Positions 31,761-40,984 of a DNA stretch of 64,000 nucleotides are shown piece by piece. The stretch spans positions 1 through 64,000 of the forward strand of contig JBJEJH010000037.1 of assembly GCA_051877855.1 (NCBI GenBank). The letters are read 5' to 3'. The stretch is from MGBC120314 sp051877855. GTDB taxonomy: Bacteria > Bacillota > Clostridia > Lachnospirales > Lachnospiraceae. Position numbers and translations under genes: made by a program. The number at the start of each line of letters is the position of its first letter. Position 1 is the first letter of the stretch. The notes beneath the pieces are model-generated. The model did not search any database and was not told where the DNA came from. It saw only the letters and a program-made list of their open reading frames with translations.

Positions 31761-33680
31761 ATGAAAAATAAGCTTTCAAAACAATTCTTAATTACAGTTA
31801 TCATGGTTTTTTGCTTATTGGTTTTTATGATAACTTATATCTTTTCTTCTTTTTATAACAGTTCCGTAATCCAGATTGAAGAGCTTGGTGTCAGTAACAT
31901 GAAGAGTGAAGCTGCGATGATTGAAAACTACCTGAATAAAAGTATGGATGTGTTGTGGGTAACAGCAGATACGGTGAACTATATGATTGAGAATGGAGCC
32001 TCCTCGGATGAAATCCTGCAGTATCTGACAATAGAAGCAGAACATGAAACCCAGCAGATCGATGAGAATTTCACGGGAATCTATGGATATATTAATGGAG
32101 AGTATCTGGATGGAATCGGATGGATTCCGCCAAAAGATTATGTTCCAACCCAGAGGGAGTGGTATATCGCAGCAAAAGAAGCAAATGGCAGGGCAACCAT
32201 TGTTCCGCCTTATCTGGATGCACAAACCAATACAGTCATGTTTTCGGTGAGTCAGCTGCTTTCGGATGGAGAAAGCGTGGTTTCGTTGGATATCGCATTA
32301 AATGAGGTACAGTCAATTACGGAAGAAATGACCATGAATGATATGGGATATGGTTTTATCATGGATAGTACCGGACTCATTATTGCACATTTCGACAGTT
32401 CAGAGAAAGGCAAGATTTATCCGGAAAATGAAGAGCAGGAAGAAATGCTGCATCAGATCTTTGACAATCAGCAAGAGAGTTTTGAGATGACCATCGGTGG
32501 GGAGAACTGTACGGTTTTCGCAAATCAGGTCATGAATGACTGGTATGTGATTATGGTTGTCAGCAATACAAAGCTGTTTCATGACTTAAGAACGCAGATG
32601 CTGATTGGAATCCTGATATCGGCTACGGTCTTTTTGATTATTGTGGTATTTTGCGCGATTTCTGCAAGGAAAATTAATCAGTATCAGATGAAAGAGCATG
32701 AGAGCAAGGAACGCCTGAATCGTATGAACACCAACATTATTCGTGCACTTGCATATACGATTGATGCGAAGGACCGTTATACGAGTGGTCATTCCCAGCG
32801 GGTTGCGGATTATTCCCTTGCCATTGCAAAGCGAATGGGAAAATCGGAAGAGGAACAAAAGATCGTTTATTACGCAGGTCTGTTACATGATGTAGGTAAG
32901 ATAAGAGTTTCGGAAGAAGTCATTAACAAACCGGGAAAACTGACAGAGGAGGAGTTTAATCAGATTCGGGTTCATCCGGTTAGTGGCTATCATATATTGA
33001 AAGATATTCATGAAGATGTAAGAGTTGCTTATGGTGCAAAATATCATCACGAACGATATGACGGGACCGGCTATCCCAATGGACTGGAGGGAGAAAACAT
33101 ACCTGAGATTGCAAGAATTATCGGTGTTGCAGATGCTTATGATGCGATGGCAAGTAATCGTAGCTATCGTAATGCTCTGCCACAGGAGGTTGTCCGTTCC
33201 GAAATAGAAAAAGGGCGTGGAAAGCAGTTTGATGAAAAAATAGCAAATATCATGCTTCAAATGATTGATGAAGACAAAAATTATTCCATGTGCCAGTCAG
33301 ACAGGGGCAGAAAAGACATTTTGGTAGTCGATGATGAACTCATGAATATCAAAATGGTAGAACATATTTTGAAGGATGAACCTTATTTTAATGTGATTGG
33401 TGCAAAAACGAAGGATGAAACGTTTCATGTACTGGAAGAACAAAAGATTGATTTGATTTTGTTGGATTTGAAGATGCCGGATGCGGATGGATTTGAACTT
33501 TATCCGATCATACGGGAAAAATACCACGTGCCGGTGGTGCTTGTGACAGCAGATAAAGGCATCGAAACAATACAGAAAATCAGTGAACTTGGTATTGATG
33601 ACTATTTGACAAAACCATTACATGCATTTGTGGTGAAAGAAACAGTACATGGCATTATTAATAGCTGGGACTCCATATAA
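31761..33680 (+). CDS. HD-GYP cyclic-di-GMP phosphodiesterase with dCache sensor and C-terminal receiver (639 aa)
   Basis: TM1, an external dCache-like domain (about 35-275, with TQREWYIAA and GYGFIMDSTGLIIAH), TM2 (about 280-300), then HD-GYP: HDVGK at H376-D377 and HHERYDGTGYP from H429, with GVADAYDAM. A receiver domain follows (about 513-635; ILVVDDELMN, LLDLKMPDADG, DYLTKPL). Having the receiver after the HD-GYP domain is unusual and makes it the natural phosphate acceptor for the neighbouring kinases' HPt domains. Predicted output: c-di-GMP hydrolysis. RBS GGAAGGAG. Confidence 0.9.
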   Translation: MKNKLSKQFLITVIMVFCLLVFMITYIFSSFYNSSVIQIEELGVSNMKSEAAMIENYLNKSMDVLWVTADTVNYMIENGASSDEILQYLTIEAEHETQQIDENFTGIYGYINGEYLDGIGWIPPKDYVPTQREWYIAAKEANGRATIVPPYLDAQTNTVMFSVSQLLSDGESVVSLDIALNEVQSITEEMTMNDMGYGFIMDSTGLIIAHFDSSEKGKIYPENEEQEEMLHQIFDNQQESFEMTIGGENCTVFANQVMNDWYVIMVVSNTKLFHDLRTQMLIGILISATVFLIIVVFCAISARKINQYQMKEHESKERLNRMNTNIIRALAYTIDAKDRYTSGHSQRVADYSLAIAKRMGKSEEEQKIVYYAGLLHDVGKIRVSEEVINKPGKLTEEEFNQIRVHPVSGYHILKDIHEDVRVAYGAKYHHERYDGTGYPNGLEGENIPEIARIIGVADAYDAMASNRSYRNALPQEVVRSEIEKGRGKQFDEKIANIMLQMIDEDKNYSMCQSDRGRKDILVVDDELMNIKMVEHILKDEPYFNVIGAKTKDETFHVLEEQKIDLILLDLKMPDADGFELYPIIREKYHVPVVLVTADKGIETIQKISELGIDDYLTKPLHAFVVKETVHGIINSWDSI

Positions 33681-33701
33681 GGTAAGAGGTGTTGGGATAT
33701 T

Positions 33702-36461
33702 ATGAAGAAGTACGATAAGGTCATATGGGCTATCTTTTTTGTACAGCTGGTCGTGATAGCCATTGTGATGAATACGGCAAAAGTGGACGACATGACTCTG
33801 GCAAAAGGGAATGTGCAGTCTTTTAATACAGGCTGGGTCCTTATCAGAGAAGACGGAACGAAGACAGATTTGGAGAAATTACCTTATTATGGTAACAGTC
33901 AGCCAAACGAAAAAATTGTCATCCGGAATACGATCCCTAAGGAAAACTGGGGAGAAACCCTGACTTTTTTATCGGCTGACAAAATCTTAAGAATTACCGT
34001 TGACGGGGAAGAAATCTACAGCTTTGGATTAAATGATGAGAGATTGTTCGGTCGCACACCCGGAAGTGTCATGGTGTTTGCGGATATCCCAAAGGAATGT
34101 GAAGCGGGAGAAATACAAATCGAAATGAGTTCTCCTTATTCCAATTATGCCACTTATATCACGGAGATTACGGTCGCCAAAAGAGATGTGGCAATTCTTC
34201 ATTTCATAAAGCAAAAAGCATTGGATATCATTTTGACGGTGATTATCTTTATTGTTGCCGTTGTTTTTCTGGTATTGGCAATTGTACAGAAAATGTCATC
34301 CAAGAAGATTGGCGGTGTGGAGTATCTCGGTATCTATCTTTTGCTGATGAGTATCTATCATCTGATAGAAACTAAGGTGCCTGCAGTATTTTACGGAAAT
34401 CAGACCTTGTATTCCAACATGATTTTTATCATTTTGATGACAGCTCCTTTATTTTTGGAAGCATATTGTTATGAGGCCATACCGGAAATCGGGAAAATCA
34501 TATTAAATGTAATGCTGGTATCCGCAGTAAATATCATCCTTCAGTTGACACTTCAAATTAGTGGATATGTGGATTTTATGGACATGGCATTTGTTTCCCA
34601 TGGAATTATACTGCTGATTATTTTGGTGAACGTGGTGGCATTAGGAAGAAATGTCCGTAAAGAGAAAAGTCTGGATTCATCCATACGCTTTGTCGGCATT
34701 TTTGGTATGATGATTAGTGTCTTTATTGATCTTTTGAGAACTTATACCGTAAAGGTGGGAGATTTGGGAAAGGCAAGCAGATATGGAGTATGTATTTTTG
34801 CTATTTGTACACTTATTATTTATATGCGCCAAATGATGCAGGAACATGTGAAATTTGTGGAGCAGGCCAAGAATGATGCCATTGCCGCCAATGTGGCAAA
34901 AAGCCGATTCCTTGCCAACATGTCCCATGAAATTCGTACGCCTTTGAATGGTATTTTGGGCATGGATGCGATCCTTTTAGAGGAATGCAGGGATGACAAC
35001 CTGAAAGAATATGCCAGAAACATACAAAGTGCCGGACAATCGCTCCTTTCGATCATTAATGATATTTTGGACATATCGAAGATTGAGGCAGGCAAGCTGG
35101 AAATTCTTCCGGTGGAGTATGAATTGTTTTCCGTCATCAATGATTGCTGTAATATAGCAAAAGCCAGGGCAGAGAGTAAATCACTTACTTTTCGGATGAT
35201 GATTGATCCGAATCTTCCATCCTGCCTGTATGGGGATGAAGTACGAATCAGACAGATTATTAATAATCTTCTTTCCAATGCTGTAAAATATACGAAAGAA
35301 GGGGAAATTACTCTTTCCATAAGCCATGAAAGTCTGCCGGATCATCAGATAATGCTGACGATTGCAGTAAAAGACACCGGTATCGGTATTCGGGAAGAAG
35401 ATTTGGAAAAACTGTTTAATACATTTACCAGACTGGAGGAGAAACGCAACCGCAATATTGAAGGAACCGGTTTGGGATTAAATCTCACAAAGAATCTTTT
35501 AAAGATGATGGGAGGAGACATTTTGGCCGAAAGCATTTATGGACAGGGCTCCTGCTTTACGGCGAAAGTACCACAAAGGGTAATCAACCCTGAACCGATG
35601 GGAGATTTTGAAAAACGATACCAGAAGTTTATTCATACTTCCCAGACACATCAGCCATCCCTTGTTGCACCGGATGCACAAATTCTGGTTGTGGATGATG
35701 TTGAGATCAACTTAAAGGTCATCAAAGGGCTTCTCAAAAAGACAGGTATCAAAATTGATACTGCAGAAAGCGGCATGAAATGTCTGGAATATGTAAAAAA
35801 TAAGCAATATGATTTAATTTTCCTGGATCATATGATGCCTGAGATGGACGGTATCGAAACACTTCAAAAAATGAAGCTTCTTTCAGATCATCTCAACAAG
35901 AATACTCCGGTTATCATGCTTACCGCCAATGCTACCAGGGGTGCCAGAGAAGAGTATTTACAGGCCGGATTCACGGATTATCTTACAAAGCCGTTTAAGG
36001 AAGAAGATTTACAGGCTGTGCTTGCAAAGTATCTGGATAAAAAATTAATTCAGCAGACCGGTGAGCAGAAGGATGAAACCGGGGAAGAAAAGCAGAGCAA
36101 TGAATCCGTGGATTTCATGCAGAAACTGGATGAAATACCGGAATTGGATGTTCCGACAGGACTTCAATATTGTATGAACAAAGAATTTTATGAAGAAATG
36201 CTGAAAGAATACAGGAAGGCTGATAAGGCAGATCAGATTCAGCAGTTTTTTGAGAAAAAAGACTGGAACAATTACAGAACGTTAATCCATGCATTAAAAA
36301 GCACCTCAATGACAATCGGTGCCATTGAACTTTCAGAGGGGGCAAAGGCTCTGGAAATGGCTGCCAGGGATGGGGATGAGAGTTATATCCTGTCCCATCA
36401 CCGGGAGGTAATGGAGAAGTATGTGAGTTTACTGGGAAAACTGAAAAAGATATTGAAGTAA
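33702..36461 (+). CDS. Hybrid sensor histidine kinase with external beta domain and 7TM sensor (919 aa)
   Basis: A signal-anchor helix, an external beta-rich domain (about 35-165; ILRITVDGEEIYSFG), about seven membrane helices (about 170-385; a 7TMR-DISM-like arrangement), then HisKA with H409 (MSHEIRTPLNGILGMD), HATPase, receiver (LDHMMPEMDGIETLQ) and HPt (IHALKSTSMTIGA). From the H-box to the C-terminus it is strongly similar to the kinase at 19,795-22,437, while the sensors are unrelated: recent duplication of the kinase core with sensor exchange. It is followed by a reverse AraC gene, as the first kinase is. Confidence 0.92.
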   Translation: MKKYDKVIWAIFFVQLVVIAIVMNTAKVDDMTLAKGNVQSFNTGWVLIREDGTKTDLEKLPYYGNSQPNEKIVIRNTIPKENWGETLTFLSADKILRITVDGEEIYSFGLNDERLFGRTPGSVMVFADIPKECEAGEIQIEMSSPYSNYATYITEITVAKRDVAILHFIKQKALDIILTVIIFIVAVVFLVLAIVQKMSSKKIGGVEYLGIYLLLMSIYHLIETKVPAVFYGNQTLYSNMIFIILMTAPLFLEAYCYEAIPEIGKIILNVMLVSAVNIILQLTLQISGYVDFMDMAFVSHGIILLIILVNVVALGRNVRKEKSLDSSIRFVGIFGMMISVFIDLLRTYTVKVGDLGKASRYGVCIFAICTLIIYMRQMMQEHVKFVEQAKNDAIAANVAKSRFLANMSHEIRTPLNGILGMDAILLEECRDDNLKEYARNIQSAGQSLLSIINDILDISKIEAGKLEILPVEYELFSVINDCCNIAKARAESKSLTFRMMIDPNLPSCLYGDEVRIRQIINNLLSNAVKYTKEGEITLSISHESLPDHQIMLTIAVKDTGIGIREEDLEKLFNTFTRLEEKRNRNIEGTGLGLNLTKNLLKMMGGDILAESIYGQGSCFTAKVPQRVINPEPMGDFEKRYQKFIHTSQTHQPSLVAPDAQILVVDDVEINLKVIKGLLKKTGIKIDTAESGMKCLEYVKNKQYDLIFLDHMMPEMDGIETLQKMKLLSDHLNKNTPVIMLTANATRGAREEYLQAGFTDYLTKPFKEEDLQAVLAKYLDKKLIQQTGEQKDETGEEKQSNESVDFMQKLDEIPELDVPTGLQYCMNKEFYEEMLKEYRKADKADQIQQFFEKKDWNNYRTLIHALKSTSMTIGAIELSEGAKALEMAARDGDESYILSHHREVMEKYVSLLGKLKKILK

Positions 36462-36492
36462 AAAGTAGGAAGAGAAGGGGCTGTGTTGTTCC

Positions 36493-37329
36493 CTACTCTT
36501 CCTGCTTTTTTCGAATCTGGCTCGGTGAAGAACCGAGCAGTTTCTTTGTTACATTACAGAAATAATTACCGTTGTCGAATCCGGAAAGCTGTGCAATTTC
36601 ACTTATGGATAAGTCCGTGGTAAGAAGGAGCCTGCGTCCGTGTTCCACACGGATGTAGTTTAGGTATTCGGAGTAGGATACTCCCGTTTCCTGTTTAAAT
36701 ATCCTTGAAAAGTGAGAGGAGGATAATCCTATATGTTTTGCAGTTTCAGTTAAAGAAGGGTCCTTTAAAAAGTTATGCTCGATGTAATCCATGGCGGACA
36801 GGATGGACTGGTCTGTTCCGGATAATTCCATATCCTTGGGATTTACCGGTAAGTGATGTCGAATAACCGTCATGATTAAATGATATAACATACCGGAAAG
36901 CAGTAATTCGGATTCATTTGTGTAATGTTCATATTCATAAAGCATGTCACAGTAAATGTGATAGAGTTTATCCTGAATTTCAGGAGTAAAATGATAGACA
37001 GGGTAGCTGTATAATTCATCAAAGGTATCCCTGCCAATTATTTTTATCAAAGGTTCTAAAACCTTATCTGTAAATTTCAACACAAAACGCTCGTAAGGAG
37101 TGTTATCTACAAAGGAAGTCTTATGATAGACATCTTTCATGGTGATTCCAATGCATCCGCCGTGTAAAAAGGCAATCATGTTTGGCATGATAAATTTGCG
37201 GTTTCCGCTTACAGTATAGCTCATGCCATAGTAATCTCTGTATACTTCAAGCTGTGACATTTCGTAGTCGGAAGGTTTGCATTTGCGGTCAATGTAGAAA
37301 TTATATCCTGGTTTTAATGGAAGCGGCAT
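36493..37329 (-). CDS. AraC-family transcriptional regulator (278 aa)
   Basis: Start at 37329 (MPLPLKPGYN) with AAGGAG upstream; the longer frame from 37347 begins with a TTG upstream of that site. N-terminal cupin-like region to about residue 165; C-terminal double helix-turn-helix (SLTETAKHIGLSSSHFSRIF and ISEIAQLSGFDNGNYFCNVT) ending SPSQIRKKQ. It is divergent from exporter pair B and convergent with the hybrid kinase, mirroring the position of the first AraC gene. Confidence 0.9.
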   Translation of the reverse strand: MPLPLKPGYNFYIDRKCKPSDYEMSQLEVYRDYYGMSYTVSGNRKFIMPNMIAFLHGGCIGITMKDVYHKTSFVDNTPYERFVLKFTDKVLEPLIKIIGRDTFDELYSYPVYHFTPEIQDKLYHIYCDMLYEYEHYTNESELLLSGMLYHLIMTVIRHHLPVNPKDMELSGTDQSILSAMDYIEHNFLKDPSLTETAKHIGLSSSHFSRIFKQETGVSYSEYLNYIRVEHGRRLLLTTDLSISEIAQLSGFDNGNYFCNVTKKLLGSSPSQIRKKQEE

Positions 37330-37363
37330 GATTCCTCTCCTTGTCAATATGAGTGTAACTTTA

Positions 37364-37392
37364 ATTATAGCATAAAATTATAGATTTAGTAA
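37364..37392 (-). promoter_or_regulatory. Candidate promoter of the second AraC gene
   Basis: On the minus strand TTACTA (37392-37387), 17-base spacer, TATAAT (37369-37364), about 35 bases before the start codon. Confidence 0.5.
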
Positions 37393-37477
37393 CGAATCAG
37401 CATAAAAGTAAATGAATTTATGAATCCTTGTGTGGTATATTTCCAATAAATCGAAAGAACTTACAAGGAGGATGCCA

Positions 37478-39232
37478 ATGAAAAATTGTATTATCGGGAA
37501 GATTCATAGAAAAAACATATATTTGCTGGTGGTAGAGGCCATAATGTCTGTATGCATGAATTTTTCGGTCATTTTTGGGACAGGAATGATTGCCGGGCTG
37601 ATTGATGAGCTGCTCCAAACGGGGCAGACTCAGTTTAAAAGTATACTGCTTCCCATTATTTTATGTATGCTGGCAGGAACGACAGCAGCGTACTATAAAA
37701 GATATTTTTCCGGACTGTATAGTATTAAGACAACAAAAGGTCTGTATGATTTTGCAGTAGAAAAGCTATCGAAAATTCAGTATTCCTTCTTTGAAAGAGA
37801 AGGCTTTGGGAAAATAATTACCAGACTAATCTCAGATGTTGGCGAACTGGAACAGTATTACGAATCAACCTTACCGGACTTAATCAACAATACAATTTCT
37901 ATTGGAATGGTTTTAATCTATGTAGGGGCAAAAAACAAAATGCTGATGCTCACAGCCTTGTGTCTCTATCCGGTAGCTTTATTTATTACCTATTTTCTTG
38001 GGAAAAGACTGAAAATGCTGGCAGATAAGAGGCGTGGAAAGATTGATGTTATGGTGGAAAGGGTCACGGATAGTATTGCAGGAATAGAGATTATTCGAAG
38101 CTATAACCTGTATGATAAATTTGTCAGTCATATTCATGATGCGATTGAAGACACTCTGGATAATGAGTATGTGAGGGCGTGGATTACACATTTTTCCCAA
38201 ACAATAAACCGTCTGCTTTTCTGGATTCCTAATTTAATTTGTCCCAGCCTTGCCATGTTCATGGTTCTGCGCGGGGAAATGACAATCGGCGCCATGACGG
38301 CTTATATTGTGCTGATGAATAAAAGCATGGGTGGAATTAAAATGATGCCGTTTTTACTAAATGAGTATCGGGAGCGTCGGATATCCATGGAGAGGGTAGA
38401 AAGGATTTTTGAAGAGGAAGAAGAGAAGCTTTCGGAAGAATTAACGGATTATAATGATAACAGTAACATGACGTCTGCAATATGCTTTCATGAGGTTTCC
38501 TTTTCCTATGACACGGATATAAAACAGGTGTTAGATAAAATGTCTTTCCGGATACCAAAAGGCAGCGTGACAGCATTTGTTGGTGAATCCGGGCAGGGAA
38601 AATCTACTATTTTTAAACTGCTGTGCGGATTTTATGAAACCAGGGACGGTGAAATTTTAATAAAAGGACAGGAAATTACCAGGATGGGTCTTGTGGCTGC
38701 AAGAAAGCAGATTTCCATTGTGGAACAGGAGCCATTTCTGTTTGAAGGAACCATATACGATAATATTGCTGTCGGTGGAAGGAAGGTTTCACAAGACCAG
38801 GTCGTGAATGCTTCAAAACTTGCAGGAATACATGATTTTATTATGGATTTGCCGAATCAATATGAAACCGTTATTGGCGAAAACGGTTCCGGATTATCCG
38901 GTGGTGAAAAACAAAGAATCGCAATTGCCAGAGCCTTATTAAAGGATACACCGGTTCTGTTAATGGATGAACCGACATCATCGGTTGACGTGGATACAGA
39001 AACGATTATTCAGGAAACCGTAAGGAATTTAAGAGGAAAAAAGACCATTGTGATGATTGCACACCGATTATCTACTGTTCGTGACGCAGACTGTATCATG
39101 GTTGTAAGGAAGGGAAAGATATGGGAAGAGGGAAATCACGAAGAATTAATGCGGATCAATGGAATCTACAAAAAACTTTATGAGCATGAACGACATTTTA
39201 TGAAAAATAGTGAGCAGAAAGGGGCGTTATAG
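37478..39232 (+). CDS. ABC exporter half-transporter, subunit 1 of pair B (584 aa)
   Basis: ATG 37478 (MKNCIIGKIHRKN) follows AAGGAGGATGCCA; upstream in-frame starts precede that site. Six-helix membrane domain, then ATPase with GESGQGKST (Gln replacing the usual Ser/Cys after Gly), LSGGEKQR, LLMDEPTSSVD and H-loop IAHRLST. Type I exporter half of the same group as pair A. Confidence 0.92.
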   Translation: MKNCIIGKIHRKNIYLLVVEAIMSVCMNFSVIFGTGMIAGLIDELLQTGQTQFKSILLPIILCMLAGTTAAYYKRYFSGLYSIKTTKGLYDFAVEKLSKIQYSFFEREGFGKIITRLISDVGELEQYYESTLPDLINNTISIGMVLIYVGAKNKMLMLTALCLYPVALFITYFLGKRLKMLADKRRGKIDVMVERVTDSIAGIEIIRSYNLYDKFVSHIHDAIEDTLDNEYVRAWITHFSQTINRLLFWIPNLICPSLAMFMVLRGEMTIGAMTAYIVLMNKSMGGIKMMPFLLNEYRERRISMERVERIFEEEEEKLSEELTDYNDNSNMTSAICFHEVSFSYDTDIKQVLDKMSFRIPKGSVTAFVGESGQGKSTIFKLLCGFYETRDGEILIKGQEITRMGLVAARKQISIVEQEPFLFEGTIYDNIAVGGRKVSQDQVVNASKLAGIHDFIMDLPNQYETVIGENGSGLSGGEKQRIAIARALLKDTPVLLMDEPTSSVDVDTETIIQETVRNLRGKKTIVMIAHRLSTVRDADCIMVVRKGKIWEEGNHEELMRINGIYKKLYEHERHFMKNSEQKGAL

Positions 39233-39234
39233 AG

Positions 39235-40932
39235 ATGGAAAAAAGAAAAACTTCGTGGAATATTTTTTGGCAGTTTCTAAGAATCATGGGAAAACCCCTG
39301 CCACTGTTTCTGTTTGCAATGGTTATTCATATGGTAGGTGATAATCTGTTTCAGGTTACTTTATCTGTTTTTGTTAAAAATATGGTAGAAATGGCGCAGT
39401 ATGGGGAAACGGGTGACTTTATCCCTGTCTTGTCATGGAGTCTTCTGGCGGGCTTTTTGTCTCTTATGATATTCTTTTTCTTTGGAGCAGTTTATGATAT
39501 TGAGGCTAAACGTGGTAATGCGAAGGTGCAAAAGCTGGTGATTGAAAAAGCATTACGCATGCCAATGAGTTATTATGATGAACATCATGGCGGAGAAATT
39601 GTATCAAAACTTTTAAATGATGCAGATGTGGCAAGCCAGATTTTTACTTCCAGGCTTCGCAGGGTTACAACACCGTTCATGTCCGTGATTGTGTATTTTA
39701 TACCGATGTTTCTGATGAACCGGTGGCTGGCAGTAAGTCTTCTTTTTATCAACATAATTTCGCTGTTTGTAAATTCAAGATATGTAAAGCCCATGAAGGA
39801 GATTGGAAAAGACACATCGGAAAAGAAAAAGAGCATGACAAAGGATATTGCCACGGTGATTTCAGGAATTAACAGTATTAAGATGTATCCGGGATGCCAA
39901 ATACTTCTTAAAAAGTTCAGACAGGACGTGGAAGATTATTCCGATACAAGGGGCAAAGCTGTTCGGATGAGTTCCATGCTTGGTGGAATCAATACATTTT
40001 TTGATGTGACATGTGCGCTGGGATTTCTGATGCTTTCTATATATTTTGTTGATCATGACATGGCATCTTTAAGTAGTGTTGCGGCAATATATACGCTATA
40101 CGGATCATTTAGCTATAATTTTCTGGAATTAGGCAAGTATCTGCCGGAACTTATAAATTGCATTGCAAGAGCACAGATTCTTTTTGAGTATCTTGAATCA
40201 GAAGAAGAGGAAGGTCTTTTGAAACAAGATGAAACGCAAGAAAGCCGGAATGAAAAAAGAACAATAAGAGAAACGGCGGTTGAATTAGATGATGTTGTTT
40301 TTTCTTATGGGAAAGCAGAATCATCTGAAAAAGAAGCACTGTTATATCATCATGTTAATATGAAGTTTCCATGTGGCGTAAGTACTGCCATTACCGGAAA
40401 ATCAGGATGTGGAAAGAGTACATTGTTTAAGTTGTTATTAGGTTTTTATCCGTTAAGGGGTGGAGAAATCCGTGTAATGGGAGAAAAACTTACCTCCGAT
40501 TCTGTCGTCAGGATAAGGGAACAATTCGCATATGTGCCTCAGAGGTCTTATTTGTTTCAGCTATCGGTTAAAGAAAACATAAGACTGGGAAGGGAAACGG
40601 CAACGGATGATGATGTGATTATGGCAGCAAAAGCGGCAAATGCCCATGAATTTATCATGGCGCTGCCGAATGACTATGATACGATTCTGGACAATGGAGG
40701 AAACATGCTGTCCGGTGGAGAACGGCAAAGGATTGCCATCGCCAGGGCTTTGGTAAGAAAAGCGCCGATTTTACTGATGGATGAAGCTACGTCATCACTG
40801 GATAATGAGAATGATATTCAGGTTTTAAAGGCAGTAAAGAGAGTGATGAAAAATGGCACGGCTCTTGTGATTGCCCACAAACCGTCTACAATTGCGGAAT
40901 GTGAGAACAGAATAGCCTTGTCACATGAATAG
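39235..40932 (+). CDS. ABC exporter half-transporter, subunit 2 of pair B (565 aa)
   Basis: Begins 2 bases after subunit 1 stops. Membrane domain about 1-305; ATPase with GKSGCGKST, LSGGERQR, LLMDEATSSLD and a degenerate end of the H-loop (IAHKPST). As with pair A this should form a heterodimeric exporter. It ends at a strong terminator. Confidence 0.92.
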   Translation: MEKRKTSWNIFWQFLRIMGKPLPLFLFAMVIHMVGDNLFQVTLSVFVKNMVEMAQYGETGDFIPVLSWSLLAGFLSLMIFFFFGAVYDIEAKRGNAKVQKLVIEKALRMPMSYYDEHHGGEIVSKLLNDADVASQIFTSRLRRVTTPFMSVIVYFIPMFLMNRWLAVSLLFINIISLFVNSRYVKPMKEIGKDTSEKKKSMTKDIATVISGINSIKMYPGCQILLKKFRQDVEDYSDTRGKAVRMSSMLGGINTFFDVTCALGFLMLSIYFVDHDMASLSSVAAIYTLYGSFSYNFLELGKYLPELINCIARAQILFEYLESEEEEGLLKQDETQESRNEKRTIRETAVELDDVVFSYGKAESSEKEALLYHHVNMKFPCGVSTAITGKSGCGKSTLFKLLLGFYPLRGGEIRVMGEKLTSDSVVRIREQFAYVPQRSYLFQLSVKENIRLGRETATDDDVIMAAKAANAHEFIMALPNDYDTILDNGGNMLSGGERQRIAIARALVRKAPILLMDEATSSLDNENDIQVLKAVKRVMKNGTALVIAHKPSTIAECENRIALSHE

Positions 40933-40936
40933 AGAA

Positions 40937-40978
40937 AATGCCTGGCCTGCCGGAATAAAGCAGGGCAGGCATTTTTTT
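40937..40978 (+). terminator. Terminator of exporter pair B, possibly bidirectional
   Basis: ATGCCTGGCCTGC (40938-40950) pairs with GCAGGGCAGGCAT (about 40960-40972) with one mismatch, followed by seven Ts. The convergent gene at 40,985-41,572 ends just beyond it and may use the reverse side. Confidence 0.85.
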
Positions 40979-40984
40979 AATCTT

